Of a stretch of 47,434 bases of DNA, positions 1-8,565 are shown piece after piece (the stretch's first letter is position 1; each line of letters starts with the position of its first letter). The stretch is from Chloroflexota bacterium. GTDB taxonomy: Bacteria > Chloroflexota > JAHJIN01. The notes beneath the pieces are model-generated. The model saw only the letters and a list, made by a program, of their open reading frames with translations. It made no database searches and was not told the origin of the DNA. A program made the translations under genes and the position numbers. Location: assembly GCA_018823415.1 (NCBI GenBank), contig JAHJIN010000451.1, positions 1 through 47,434 of the forward strand, given 5' to 3'.

Positions 1-56
1 ACTAGGTCTTGCTCGATTGGGCCACGAGTTCGCGGGCCTGGCGCAAACAGCGTCGT

Positions 57-1160
57 TTACCACGTCTGCCCACTCCAAGCCGTGATGAGGTCCCGAGCCT
101 TTTGCTCCTCGTCCGGCCCGGGGCCCGCGTCGAGGTAGGCACGCATGGCAGCGATGGCTTCTGTCCTGCGGCCAAGCTTGACATAGCACAGGGCCAGGTT
201 CCAATGCGCCTCGATCCAGGCCGGTTCCAGTTCCAACGTCTGGCGATAGGCATCGATGGCCGCCGGGTAATCGTGCAAGGCAAAGTAGGCATTGCCCAGC
301 CCAAAGTAGGCGGCGGACAACTGGGAATCGCGCTCGATGGCCGCCTGGAACTCGGTGCGGGCCTGATAGGATTGCCCGGCCGCCAATGCCTGCTGGCCGC
401 GATACAGGTACACGCCGGCTGAATCAGATTGTTGATAGATGAACAGGGCGGCGCACCACACAAACAGCACGCCGGTGAGTACCACGGCCCACCACTGCCG
501 GCGCCATCCATTTTGGTCTACAATAACCCGGGTGCCGTCCGGTTGTTGAGTGAATCTATAGAGCGGCGCCAGTTGCCAGCCAAGGATCAGGCCGGTGACC
601 AGGCCGCCCATGTGGGCCATATTGTCAATGCCCGGCGTGGTCAGCCCAATAAACAGGTTGAGCGCGATGACCATGACCATGTTCGCCAGTCGCCGCTGAG
701 ATAGCGCGCCAAAGGCCTGTCGCTGCCGCCAGTAAAAGGCCGCCAGCGCCCCGACGAGGCCAAAGATGGCGCCAGAGGCCCCGGCCGACAGGTGCGGGTT
801 CAGGGCAAAGCTCGCCAGGCTGCCAAACAGCCCGGCGAACAAATAGATGATGGTGAACCGCTCGCGGCCATACAAAGCCTCAAGCTCGGGGCCCAGGATA
901 TAGAGCGCATACATGTTAAAGGCCAGGTGCAGCAGGCCAATGTGCAAAAAGCACGAGGTGAGTAGCCGCCAGTATTCGCCCATCACGATCAGGGCGTTGA
1001 CCTTGGCCCCAAATGCCTCCAACACGGCGGGATTGTCCGAGCCGCCAGCCAACGTCATCGCCAGCCAGATAAAGACATTCATGGCCAACAAGACCCAGGT
1101 GACGATGGGCTTGGTCAGCGGGATGGAGTATTGACGAGGAGGGGTTGATTCCACAGTCAC
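57..1160 (-). CDS. Rhomboid-family membrane serine protease with C-terminal TPR repeats
   Basis: Intramembrane serine protease of the rhomboid family fused to a soluble TPR tail, 367 aa from GTG 1160. The rhomboid core shows the HxxxN pair (about H78/N82, in HLAFN), the catalytic serine motif GASGAIFG (about S129) and the catalytic histidine in NMAHMGG (about H183), spread over six or seven hydrophobic segments. After one more membrane segment (near residue 235), at least two TPR-like helical repeats follow to the end. The substrate is unknown; TPR fusions usually recruit a protein partner. The start is set by the upstream yjbQ stop (1162-1164): GTG 1158-1160 or GTG 1152-1154 fits translational coupling, while an earlier ATG would lie inside yjbQ. 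Third gene of an operon with the P-loop protein and yjbQ. Family assignment is firm, the exact start is not. Confidence 0.9.
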   Translation of the reverse strand: MTVESTPPRQYSIPLTKPIVTWVLLAMNVFIWLAMTLAGGSDNPAVLEAFGAKVNALIVMGEYWRLLTSCFLHIGLLHLAFNMYALYILGPELEALYGRERFTIIYLFAGLFGSLASFALNPHLSAGASGAIFGLVGALAAFYWRQRQAFGALSQRRLANMVMVIALNLFIGLTTPGIDNMAHMGGLVTGLILGWQLAPLYRFTQQPDGTRVIVDQNGWRRQWWAVVLTGVLFVWCAALFIYQQSDSAGVYLYRGQQALAAGQSYQARTEFQAAIERDSQLSAAYFGLGNAYFALHDYPAAIDAYRQTLELEPAWIEAHWNLALCYVKLGRRTEAIAAMRAYLDAGPGPDEEQKARDLITAWSGQTW

Positions 1161-1161
1161 C

Positions 1162-1566
1162 TCACGCCGGGTCCGGCACGACCTTGACCAGCACCCGGCG
1201 CTGGCGCGGGCCGTCAAACTCGCAGAAAAAGATCCCTTGCCAGGTGCCCAGCACCAGCCGGCCATTTTCCACCAGGACCGTCAAGGATGGCCCGACCAGC
1301 GTGGACTTTATGTGGGCGGCGGCGTTGCCTTCGGCATGGTGATAGCCATCCTGAAAGGGAATGACCTTGTTCAACTCGTGCAGCATGTCGCGCTTGACGG
1401 TGGGGTCGGCGTCTTCGTTGATGGTGACGCCGGCGGTGGTGTGTGGCACAAAGATGTGACACACGCCGTTTTGCACCCCGCTTTCGCGAATGACGCGCTG
1501 CACCTCGGCAGTGATGCTGTCCAGGGTGGTCTGGCTGCCGGTGCGAAGCGTGATCTGGTGAATCAT
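1162..1566 (-). CDS. yjbQ: YjbQ/UPF0047 family protein
   Basis: Small (134 aa) YjbQ family protein. Members are trimeric metal-binding beta proteins, and some have weak thiamin-phosphate-synthase activity in vitro; the cellular role is unsettled. The family signatures are present: PHTTAGVTINEDAD near residue 41, the metal-site segment HHAEGNAAAHIKSTLVG near 76, and LGTWQGIFFCEFDGPR near 106. The length matches the family. A good ribosome site (AAAGGAGA) precedes the ATG. The ATG overlaps the TGA of the upstream P-loop gene (ATGA), and the stop is followed at once by the rhomboid start, so the three genes are translationally coupled. Confidence 0.93.
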   Translation of the reverse strand: MIHQITLRTGSQTTLDSITAEVQRVIRESGVQNGVCHIFVPHTTAGVTINEDADPTVKRDMLHELNKVIPFQDGYHHAEGNAAAHIKSTLVGPSLTVLVENGRLVLGTWQGIFFCEFDGPRQRRVLVKVVPDPA

Positions 1567-1940
1567 CGGGTCTCCTTTTGAGTGCTGCTGCCCGGTCCCG
1601 CGTGCTCGCGCAAAAAGCGCAGCGCCTCGGCCAGCACGGCCGCCTCGGTCCGCGCGTCGGTGGCGATGATCAAATGCGCGTGCTGCCGGGCGTGCCGTAG
1701 CCGGTGGTGGGCCGTGTCCAGGTCGCGAACGGTATAGGTGGTATTGGGCCGGCGGCGTCGAATCGTCGCCAGACCGGCGTCCAGATAGATGAGCACATCG
1801 GGCCGGGCAATGCGCTGCCACATATCTGGCACATACGAGTGCTCCTGGGCACACGACCGGGCATCATAGCCATGTCGTTGCAGCCCTTGGGCCAACACGG
1901 TCTTGCCAGAGGCACAGACGCCAACCACAGAGATGCGCAT
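1563..1940 (-). CDS. Small P-loop nucleoside-kinase-like protein
   Basis: A 125-aa protein with an N-terminal Walker A motif, GVCASGKT (residues 7-14), on a strand-loop-helix typical of P-loop kinases. A later segment resembles the DVLIYLDAG strand of nucleoside and shikimate kinases, followed by an arginine-rich lid-like region (IRRRRP). It looks like a compact kinase of the AAA_17/AAA_18 or adenylate-kinase-like class; the substrate cannot be told. An upstream in-frame ATG at 1997 would add 19 residues, but the ATG at 1940 directly precedes the Walker A strand and lies a normal distance from the promoter at 1988-2016. First gene of the operon. Confidence 0.7.
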   Translation of the reverse strand: MRISVVGVCASGKTVLAQGLQRHGYDARSCAQEHSYVPDMWQRIARPDVLIYLDAGLATIRRRRPNTTYTVRDLDTAHHRLRHARQHAHLIIATDARTEAAVLAEALRFLREHAGPGSSTQKETR

Positions 1941-1987
1941 GGGATCACACGTATGGCATATTTCGTATTCCGCGCGTATCGGACTGG

Positions 1988-2016
1988 ATTGTAACACATC
2001 AAGCCCACCCGATCAA
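1988..2016 (-). promoter_or_regulatory. Sigma70-type promoter for the P-loop/yjbQ/rhomboid operon
   Basis: On the minus strand, TTGATC (2011-2016), a 17-bp spacer and TACAAT (1988-1993) with TG one base upstream (extended -10). Expected transcription start is about 1981, giving a leader of about 40 nt before ATG 1940. Confidence 0.65.
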
Positions 2017-2060
2017 GTCATCTGTAATCTGCAATCTGCTCACCTGCCCAAGGAGATCAC

Positions 2061-3401
2061 ATGAAACAAGATGCACAAACGGTCAATATCACCATCATTG
2101 GCGGGGGATCGTACAACTGGACCCCCAAGCTGTTGAGCGACCTGGCACTGACCCAGGGCCTGCGCGGTCAACTCGCGCTCGTGGACGTGGACCCGGCTGC
2201 CCTGGACCTGATGGTGCCCCTGGGCCAAAAGACCATGCAAGAACTGGCCGGCGATTTTGTGGTACGCGGCACCACCAACCGCCAGGAGGCCCTGGATGGC
2301 GCAGATTACGTGGTGTTGACCATCAACACCGGTGGGTACGAGGCCACCCGCCAGGACATCGAGATCCCCGAGCGCTATGGCGTGGTCCAGACCGTAGGCG
2401 ATACGGTGGGACCGGGCGGGATCATGCGGGGCCTGCGCAACGTGCCGGTGGTCGTCGAGATTGCCCAGGATATGGAGTTACTGTGCCCCGATGCTTGGCT
2501 GCTCAACTATTCCAACCCCATGTGCGTGCTCACCAGCGCTGTCAACTGGGCCACCGACATCAAGGCCGTGGGCTTGTGCCACGAACTGCTGGGCCTGGAG
2601 ATGAAATTGCGCTTTGTGTGGGGGAGTTCTATTGGGGTAGACAACCCGGCCGGCGCCCGGCTCAAGCTCGCCGTGGGCGGCATCAACCACTTTTCGTGGG
2701 TCACGGCGGCCCATGCCGACGGCGTGGACCTGTTCCCCGGCCTGCTGGAATACGCGCGCCACTACAAGCTGCCCGACATTGCCTACGACGAATTTGACCC
2801 CGTTGGCGACCTGTACGCCGTCAAGCTGGGCCTGCTAGAAACCACCGGCTGCCTGGGCGTGGCCGGCGACCGGCACATCGTCGAGTTCTGGCCGGGGTTC
2901 ATCTCGCCCGAGTTCCCGTATAGCTGGCGCTATGGGGTCAAGCGCACCACGCCGGATGATTTCGAGCGCTGGTATCGCGAGGCCGGTAGCGAGGCTCGGG
3001 CCATGCTCAATGGCGAGGAAGACGTCCTTTCAGACCACAGCGGCGAGATCGTGTGGTTGCTCGTCGACGCGATCGAGCACGACCGGGGCCAGCAGTTCTT
3101 TGTCAACCTGCCCAACCGGGGCCAGATCAGCAACCTGCCGCTGGACGCCGTGGTCGAAACCTATGCCGTGGCCGATGCCCAGGGCCTGACCCCGGTGACC
3201 TTTGGCGACCTGCCCGCGAGCGTGGCGCCCATCACCGCCCTGCACGCCGACATCCAGGAAATGGTGGTGGAAGCGGCCCTCACCGGCGACCGCGACCTGG
3301 CGCTTCAGGCCTTTTTGTTGGACCCCATGATCCGCGATTTCAACGACGGCCGGCGCATGTTCGACGAATTGTGTGCAGCGCAGGACCTGTTTGCACGCTA
3401 G
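2061..3401 (+). CDS. Glycoside hydrolase family 4 (alpha-galactosidase/alpha-glucosidase type)
   Basis: 446-aa cytoplasmic glycosidase of family GH4, whose members use NAD+ and Mn2+ in an oxidation-elimination mechanism. The N-terminal Rossmann motif IIGGGSYNWTPKL (about 12-24) binds NAD. NYSNPM (about 149-154), CHE (C173-H174-E175) and GINHFSW (about 207-213) supply the metal and catalytic positions conserved in the family. Length is typical (430-470 aa). Substrate among alpha-galactosides, alpha-glucosides, 6-phospho-glycosides and glucuronides cannot be decided; no PTS gene is nearby, so an unphosphorylated substrate is more likely. A clear ribosome site (AAGGAG) precedes ATG 2061. First of a plus-strand run with the M28 peptidase and Nudix genes. 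Confidence 0.92.
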   Translation: MKQDAQTVNITIIGGGSYNWTPKLLSDLALTQGLRGQLALVDVDPAALDLMVPLGQKTMQELAGDFVVRGTTNRQEALDGADYVVLTINTGGYEATRQDIEIPERYGVVQTVGDTVGPGGIMRGLRNVPVVVEIAQDMELLCPDAWLLNYSNPMCVLTSAVNWATDIKAVGLCHELLGLEMKLRFVWGSSIGVDNPAGARLKLAVGGINHFSWVTAAHADGVDLFPGLLEYARHYKLPDIAYDEFDPVGDLYAVKLGLLETTGCLGVAGDRHIVEFWPGFISPEFPYSWRYGVKRTTPDDFERWYREAGSEARAMLNGEEDVLSDHSGEIVWLLVDAIEHDRGQQFFVNLPNRGQISNLPLDAVVETYAVADAQGLTPVTFGDLPASVAPITALHADIQEMVVEAALTGDRDLALQAFLLDPMIRDFNDGRRMFDELCAAQDLFAR

Positions 3402-3421
3402 ATATTTTCGAGGAGGACAAC

Positions 3422-4780
3422 TTGGCAGATTTACAGTTCGATGGCGAACGCGCATACCAGCATTTGCACCACCTGGCGGTAGACATTGGCGCCCGGCTGG
3501 GCGGCTCGGAGGGCGAGCACCAGGCGGCGCAATACATCAAGCAGCATTTTGCAGGATTGGGCCTGACGGCCCACCTGGAGCCGTTCCCGGTCCAGGGCTT
3601 TGACCTGACCGAAAAGCAACTGACCGTGCTAGATCCGCCCCTGGGCGATGTGTTTTGCGAGGTCTATTATCTGAACCAGGACACACCGCCTGAGGGCCTG
3701 GAAGCCGACGTGGTTTACGTGGGACCCGGCCAACTGGAAAACCTGGGACCCGAGATTGCCGGTCGGATCGTCATGGTGCTGGGCGGCGTGCGTGGGGCCT
3801 ATGAGCAACTCATGCGCTTTGGGCCGGCCGGCCTGATCATCATCGAGGCTGAGCCAGACAAGGCTCCCCTGCGCATCGAGATGCTGCCCGAGTTGCGGTC
3901 CAAGTTTGGCGCGGTGCCGACGGTGCGCATCAGCCATGAGGATGGCCTGCGACTGGTCAAGGCCGGGGTCAAGCGGGCCCGGATCCTGGTGCGCACCGTG
4001 GAAACCGAAGCCACGTCGCACAATGTCATCGGCGAACTGCGCGGGACCGTGTTTCCCGACGAGATCGTGGTCGTTGGCGGTCACTATGACACGTCGCTGG
4101 GCATCCAGGGCGCATCGGACAACGCCGGGGGCACCGTGCTGGTGATGGAACTGGCCCGGGTGTTCGCCGCGCGCGGCAGCAAGCGCACGCTGCGCTTTGC
4201 GGCCTGGGGCAGCGAGGAAATGGGCCTGCGCGGCAGCGTCCACCACATCAAAACGCTCAAAAAAGCAGACAAGGCGGCGCGCAAGGCCGAGGGATTCGTC
4301 AAGGAGCGCGACAAGACCGAGCTGGACCAGCACGTGCTCTGCGTGAATCTGGACGTGCACGGGGCCATCCTGGGCGAAAACCACTCCCGAACCCTGGGGC
4401 CGGGCGACCTATCGGCGGCGGTGCGCCTGATGGCCAAGGAACACGGCCCGGCCTACGAGGTAGCAGAAGACATCTATTCGTCCGATGGGATGCCCTTTAG
4501 CGAGGCCGGCGTCCCGTCCATCAGCTTTGCCCGGTCCGGCGGCACCACCCGCTACCTGCACACCCCGGCCGACATCATCGACTATTTGGGACCGCAGGCA
4601 TTGGCGGAAAGCGGCCGCTTTGTCGAAGAATTCCTGGTGCGCTATGTCACCGAGGCCCGGGCCTTTCCCTTTGAGCGAGAGGTGCCGGACAACCTCAAGA
4701 ATAAGATCCGTGATTACTTCCAAAAGCGGTTGCGCATCGACTATTACGAGGACGACGAGGACGAAAAAGGCGCGTCATGA
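3422..4780 (+). CDS. M28 family zinc aminopeptidase/carboxypeptidase
   Basis: Dizinc exopeptidase of family M28, 452 aa. The zinc ligands are visible in order: H221 and D223 in GGHYDTS, bridging D233 in ASDNAGG, E265-E266 in GSEEMGLRGS, D311 in NLDVHG and H380 in YLHTPAD. The region around residues 90-190 resembles the protease-associated (PA-like) insert of this family. No signal peptide is seen, so it is probably cytoplasmic. The open frame extends back into the glycosidase gene, but the start is TTG 3422: AGGAGG lies at 3411-3416 and the family homology begins just after. The tail is strongly acidic (YYEDDEDE). Its stop overlaps the Nudix ATG (ATGA). Confidence 0.92.
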   Translation: MADLQFDGERAYQHLHHLAVDIGARLGGSEGEHQAAQYIKQHFAGLGLTAHLEPFPVQGFDLTEKQLTVLDPPLGDVFCEVYYLNQDTPPEGLEADVVYVGPGQLENLGPEIAGRIVMVLGGVRGAYEQLMRFGPAGLIIIEAEPDKAPLRIEMLPELRSKFGAVPTVRISHEDGLRLVKAGVKRARILVRTVETEATSHNVIGELRGTVFPDEIVVVGGHYDTSLGIQGASDNAGGTVLVMELARVFAARGSKRTLRFAAWGSEEMGLRGSVHHIKTLKKADKAARKAEGFVKERDKTELDQHVLCVNLDVHGAILGENHSRTLGPGDLSAAVRLMAKEHGPAYEVAEDIYSSDGMPFSEAGVPSISFARSGGTTRYLHTPADIIDYLGPQALAESGRFVEEFLVRYVTEARAFPFEREVPDNLKNKIRDYFQKRLRIDYYEDDEDEKGAS

Positions 4781-5310
4781 CGCCCCAGTGGATCGACGAG
4801 CGGCGCTACCAGGTCAGCCCGCGCACGCTGGTCTTTGTCACCCACGGTGACGAGGTGCTGCTGCTGCGCGGCGCGGCGGACAAGCGGCTGTGGGCCAATC
4901 GCATCAACGGCATCGGCGGTCACGTAGAGCCGGGCGAGGACGTGCTCCACGCGGCCCGGCGCGAGCTGCGCGAAGAGGCCGGGCTGGATGCACCCAACGG
5001 TGCACCGGACCTGCAACTGCGGGCCGTGGTCCACGCCGCCGGCACCGATACCGTGGGCGTGGTCTTTTTCGTGTTCACCGGGATCAGCCGCACCCGCGAC
5101 GTACAAGCATCCGGCGAGGGAACGCTGCTCTGGGCCAACCACCATCGGCTGGGCGACCTGGGGCCGGACCTGATGCCGGACCTGCGGGTGCTGATCCCTC
5201 GCGTACTGGACCTCGCGCCGGGCGCGCCGCCGCTCTTTGTCCACTCTCGGTTCACAGACCAGGGTGGCATGGTCATCACGTTCGCCGGCGAACCGGCATT
5301 GGAGTGCTGA
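4777..5310 (+). CDS. Nudix hydrolase
   Basis: 177-aa Nudix hydrolase with a complete Nudix box, GHVEPGEDVLHAARRELREE followed by AGL, spanning about residues 48-70. These residues bind the metal used to cleave nucleoside diphosphates linked to another moiety. The N-terminal strand (PRTLVFVTHGDEVLLLRG) and the size resemble MutT/8-oxo-dGTP diphosphatase-like members. The substrate is not predictable. Starts within the stop of the M28 peptidase gene, so translation is coupled. Confidence 0.93.
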   Translation: MTPQWIDERRYQVSPRTLVFVTHGDEVLLLRGAADKRLWANRINGIGGHVEPGEDVLHAARRELREEAGLDAPNGAPDLQLRAVVHAAGTDTVGVVFFVFTGISRTRDVQASGEGTLLWANHHRLGDLGPDLMPDLRVLIPRVLDLAPGAPPLFVHSRFTDQGGMVITFAGEPALEC

Positions 5311-5321
5311 CCGCTGACAAT

Positions 5322-5400
5322 CGACCGCCGACCACAGACGACGGACCGCCGCTTTGCCTCGAACCCTCTATGGCAGTCGGCGGTCCGCTGTCGGCGGTCG
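5322..5400. repeat. Imperfect inverted repeat in the Nudix/AhpD-like intergenic gap
   Basis: Left arm 5322-5351 and right arm 5378-5400 are near-complementary: the right arm read in reverse complement (CGACCGCCGACAGCGGACCG and on) matches the left arm except for a short insertion. The arms can fold into a hairpin of over 20 bp with a loop of about 26 nt. It occupies most of the 106-bp gap after the Nudix stop. There is no T-run, so a simple intrinsic terminator is not supported. It looks like a REP-type or small palindromic element. Confidence 0.6.
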
Positions 5401-5416
5401 CGAAAGCGAGGAATCA

Positions 5417-6028
5417 ATGATAAAAACACAAGCACGCAAGCGCGTATTCACCACTGCGGCATTCACCGCTCACGTGAGCGATACGGCGGCCCACATGAGC
5501 GACATGCGTGCCGCATCGCGGGGCGGGCGTGTGGACCGGGCCTTTGCGGAAAAGATCATGCTGGCTGTGACCCAGGTCAACGGGTGCCGCTATTGCGAGT
5601 ACGGCCACACCCGCATGGCGCTAGAGGCCGGCATCCCGGCGGACGAAATCCGCCAGTTGATGGCTGGCGAGTTCGACAGCCTGACCGAGCGCGAGGCCGT
5701 GGCCGTGCTCTTTGCCCAGCACTATGCCGAAACCGGCGGCCGGCCCACGCCAGAGGCCCAGCAACGCCTGCTGGATACCTATGGCCCCGATACGGCCCGC
5801 GACATCATGGCCTACATCCGCATGATCACGCTGGGCAATGTTGTGGGCAATACGTTCGACGCGCTGCTGGCCCGGCTGACGCTCCGGCCGGTTCCCGGCA
5901 GCCGCTTCCGCGACGAGGTGGGCATCCTGGCATTGACGGTATGCTGGGCGCCGGTGGTGTTCGTCAAGGGCATGATGACACGGCGCACGCATCGCCCATC
6001 GCCTGCGACACAAATCAGCTATTCATAG
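5417..6028 (+). CDS. AhpD-like carboxymuconolactone decarboxylase family protein
   Basis: 203-aa protein of the AhpD/CMD fold. The redox motif CRYCEYGHTR (near residues 55-64) has the CxxC followed by His that AhpD-type proteins use for thiol-disulfide or peroxide chemistry. Helical segments around it (AFAEKIMLAVTQVNG; AGIPADEIRQLMAG) fit the family. The C-terminal 35 residues contain a hydrophobic stretch (VGILALTVCWAPVVFVKGM) that may be a membrane anchor, unusual for AhpD. Start ATG 5417 has GCGAGGAA just upstream; an earlier in-frame ATG at 5354 would begin inside the palindromic element. Function beyond the fold is an inference. Confidence 0.85.
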   Translation: MIKTQARKRVFTTAAFTAHVSDTAAHMSDMRAASRGGRVDRAFAEKIMLAVTQVNGCRYCEYGHTRMALEAGIPADEIRQLMAGEFDSLTEREAVAVLFAQHYAETGGRPTPEAQQRLLDTYGPDTARDIMAYIRMITLGNVVGNTFDALLARLTLRPVPGSRFRDEVGILALTVCWAPVVFVKGMMTRRTHRPSPATQISYS

Positions 6029-6051
6029 AACCCTTCAGGAGGTTGAACGCG

Positions 6052-6543
6052 GTGGACCCAATCGTACAAGAGATCGTCAACGTGCTGGAAGCCACGCGGC
6101 TGGACGTGGCGCGCATCATCCGCGAGGCGCCGCCAGAGACGCTCAACTGGCAGCCGGTGCCAGAGGCCAATTCGCTGTGGGTCATTGCCACGCACATGGC
6201 CGGGTCCGAGCGCTTTTGGATCGGCGAAGTGGTGGGAGGACAGGCGGCAGGGCGCAACCGGGACGCCGAGTTCCAGGCCCGATGCGCGTCGGAGGAGGAC
6301 CGGGAGGCGCTGCTGATGCGGCTGGGCGAGGTGGGGCGCACCTCATGGCAGGTTTTGAGCCGGTTCTCGCCGGCGCAATTGCTGCAAAAGCGCACCGCCT
6401 GGGACCGTGACACGACCGCCTTGTGGGTCATTTTGCACGTGGTCGAGCACAACAGCCTCCACCTGGGACACATGGAGCTTACCTTCCAGATGTGGGAGCA
6501 GGCCCAGGGGAACGCCGACTGTCAATGTAAGCCACGGGAATAG
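6052..6543 (+). CDS. DinB-like (DinB_2/DUF664) family protein
   Basis: 163-aa four-helix DinB/YfiT-type protein. Members often bind a metal with three histidines, and some act as bacillithiol- or mycothiol-dependent transferases. Visible candidate ligands are H in IATHMAGSERFW and H in LHVVEHNSLHLGHMELT, matching the usual N-terminal and C-terminal positions. The start is GTG 6052, 9 nt after AGGAGG (6037-6042). The longer open frame upstream overlaps the AhpD-like gene and is not used. Next gene starts 2 nt after the stop. Confidence 0.85.
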   Translation: MDPIVQEIVNVLEATRLDVARIIREAPPETLNWQPVPEANSLWVIATHMAGSERFWIGEVVGGQAAGRNRDAEFQARCASEEDREALLMRLGEVGRTSWQVLSRFSPAQLLQKRTAWDRDTTALWVILHVVEHNSLHLGHMELTFQMWEQAQGNADCQCKPRE

Positions 6544-6545
6544 CC

Positions 6546-7268
6546 ATGTCGCCGGGCTGGCTGATCATGGCGGCCGGATCACTGGGGCTGCTGGCATTCC
6601 TGTGCTGGGCCACATACCGCAGCGGCCTCTTGCTGCGCGCCGTGGACATCCCGTTCAACGTTCTCACGTCACCGCCCGAGATGCTGGCCCGGCTGGCACT
6701 CATTGCCGTGTGCGTGGGGTTGGGCCTGGTAAGCGGGCTGCCGCCGGCGCAACTGGGCTGGACCTCGGCGGACCAGGCGCTGGACGTGGTGCTGGGCCTG
6801 GCAGCCGGCGTATTCATCCAGGTCCCCCTCACCCTGGTCACCAGTTGGGCCATCCAGTCTGATGCGTTGGCGCGCTGGCGAGACCGCCTCTATGACCCGC
6901 GCGTGGCCCTCAACATCCTGCCCCGCAATCGCCGCCAGTGGCTCACGGTGCCGCTGGCGTTCGTGTCGGCGGTGGTGCTGGAAGAACTGCTGTTCCGATC
7001 GCTGCTGGTGGGCGGTCTGTCGGCGGTGGCCCCGGCCTGGTTGCTGGCGGCCGGGTTCGCGCTGGTCTTTGGGCTGGTGCACTGGCCCCAGGGGATGCTG
7101 GGCGTCGTCGCCACGGCCGTGGCCGGGTTCCTGCTGGCCGGGCTGTTCATCGCCCGGGGCAGCCTGCTCCCGCCGCTGGTGGCACATTACGCGGTGAACG
7201 TCATCCAGGTCGTACTGGCCTCACGGCAGCGAGAGACATTGGAAACCCTTGGATACGCGAGGCGGTGA
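6546..7268 (+). CDS. CPBP family intramembrane metalloprotease (CAAX/Abi type)
   Basis: 240-aa multi-pass membrane protein of the CPBP (CAAX prenyl protease-bacteriocin processing) family. The signature is EExxxR (E146-E147, R151 in LEELLFRSLL), FxxxH (H179 in FGLVHW) and HxxxN (H214/N218 in HYAVN), which form the glutamate-based membrane active site. About seven hydrophobic segments surround these. Bacterial members process peptides or act in immunity; no bacteriocin is seen nearby. Closely follows the DinB-like gene. Confidence 0.9.
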   Translation: MSPGWLIMAAGSLGLLAFLCWATYRSGLLLRAVDIPFNVLTSPPEMLARLALIAVCVGLGLVSGLPPAQLGWTSADQALDVVLGLAAGVFIQVPLTLVTSWAIQSDALARWRDRLYDPRVALNILPRNRRQWLTVPLAFVSAVVLEELLFRSLLVGGLSAVAPAWLLAAGFALVFGLVHWPQGMLGVVATAVAGFLLAGLFIARGSLLPPLVAHYAVNVIQVVLASRQRETLETLGYARR

Positions 7269-7315
7269 GGAATTTGGTCGTGCGGTGAGGTGACCATCCT
7301 CGACCAGGCAGCACA

Positions 7316-8548
7316 TCAATGGCCGGCATCTTTTGTTAGCAAGGTCTTGGCCTCACGCAGCCGGGTGCTGAGCAGCAGGCTGAGAACCATGAGCCCGATG
7401 AGCACCAACAAGGGCACGGTCATTGAGCCTGTTTCCGGGGATTTGAAACCGTCCATACAGAAGATGAAAACGATCCCCGAAATCTGCCCCATCAGCAACA
7501 GCAGGCCGTTGGACGTGCCTTCTGGTGCGGGATAGGCCAATTCCGCACCGTATTGGAACCCGACCGGCCCGGCGCTGAGCAGAAAGAAACCCAGGACCAA
7601 GGCAGATGCGAGCAAGAGCCAGTAACTGGTGGCATAGGTGATGCCGATCAGTCCCAGGGTCGCCCCCACCAGAGCCAGGACCAGGAACGGCGTTCTCTGG
7701 CGATAGTGGTCAGAGAGCGCCGGGATGACCAGGGCGCCGATAATGCCACCGATGACCATCAGACCGCCCACGACGCCGGCCTCGGTGATCGAGAATCCTC
7801 TGGGCCGGACGATGTCTTCGATCCACGTGGTTACCGCATTAAACACTCCCAGCCCCACGAAAAAGATCAGCATCAGGAGCACAAAGCCGCGCTTGCGCAG
7901 GATTTGCTTGAGGCCGTCCAGAACCAGGGAGCGCTCTTCCTGACCGGGCGGACAGGGCGGCGTCGGCGGACGCTCCCTGGCGACGACGAAAAAGAGCACG
8001 GCAGCGATCACCGCCACGACCCCGTAGATAACCAGCATGCTGCCCATATCCGATAGGATCATCAGATAAGGGGTTAGCGCCAGCCCCAGGATGATGCCGA
8101 GGTACATGGCCAGTGAGCCCAGGCCTGCCGCGGTCGCCCGCTCCTGAATGGGAAACCAGCGCACCGCCACGGTGGTCACGGCGTTGAGGATAAAGGGCTG
8201 CCCGATGGCGATCCCGATCTGCGCCAGGAGCACCAACGTGTAATCTGGTGCTACCAGGCCCCGCAGCAAGCCGAACACGCCGGTCAGCATGGCACCGATG
8301 CCCACGGCGACGCGGATCCCATAGGTGTCGATGGCCCAGGAGGCCGGGATCGAGACGACGATGTAGACGATCATGAAAACCATGGACAAGAGGCCGATGC
8401 TGAGGTCCGAGACCCCATAATAGCTGGCGGCGGTACTGGTGATCGGGGCAAAGGTAATCCAGAGGAGCTGGTTGATGGCGACGACAGACATAAACGCCAG
8501 CAGCATGACCCATCGGTACCCATAGACCTTGAAACTGGTTTGTTCCAT
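7316..8548 (-). CDS. MFS transporter, FLVCR-like
   Basis: 410-aa major facilitator superfamily transporter with about twelve hydrophobic segments and a central cytoplasmic loop (near residues 190-215). The segment IGQPFILNAVTTVAVRWFP resembles the conserved helix of the FLVCR/DIRC2-type branch, where eukaryotic members move heme or choline; the bacterial substrate is unknown. Strong ribosome site (AAGGAGG) before ATG 8548. It lies 17 bp downstream of the FN3/FxLYD gene on the same strand, so co-transcription is likely, and it converges on the CPBP gene at its 3' end. Confidence 0.88.
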   Translation of the reverse strand: MEQTSFKVYGYRWVMLLAFMSVVAINQLLWITFAPITSTAASYYGVSDLSIGLLSMVFMIVYIVVSIPASWAIDTYGIRVAVGIGAMLTGVFGLLRGLVAPDYTLVLLAQIGIAIGQPFILNAVTTVAVRWFPIQERATAAGLGSLAMYLGIILGLALTPYLMILSDMGSMLVIYGVVAVIAAVLFFVVARERPPTPPCPPGQEERSLVLDGLKQILRKRGFVLLMLIFFVGLGVFNAVTTWIEDIVRPRGFSITEAGVVGGLMVIGGIIGALVIPALSDHYRQRTPFLVLALVGATLGLIGITYATSYWLLLASALVLGFFLLSAGPVGFQYGAELAYPAPEGTSNGLLLLMGQISGIVFIFCMDGFKSPETGSMTVPLLVLIGLMVLSLLLSTRLREAKTLLTKDAGH

Positions 8549-8565
8549 CGGACAAAACCTCCTTT

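Noticed and set aside
1-56. Possible gene at the left edge.
   Set aside because: Only 56 bp lie beyond the rhomboid stop, with no recognisable start, domain or terminator.
3053-3421. N-terminal extension of the M28 peptidase.
   Set aside because: It lies in another frame of the glycosidase gene and is Arg/Pro-rich shadow sequence; TTG 3422 has an ideal ribosome site.
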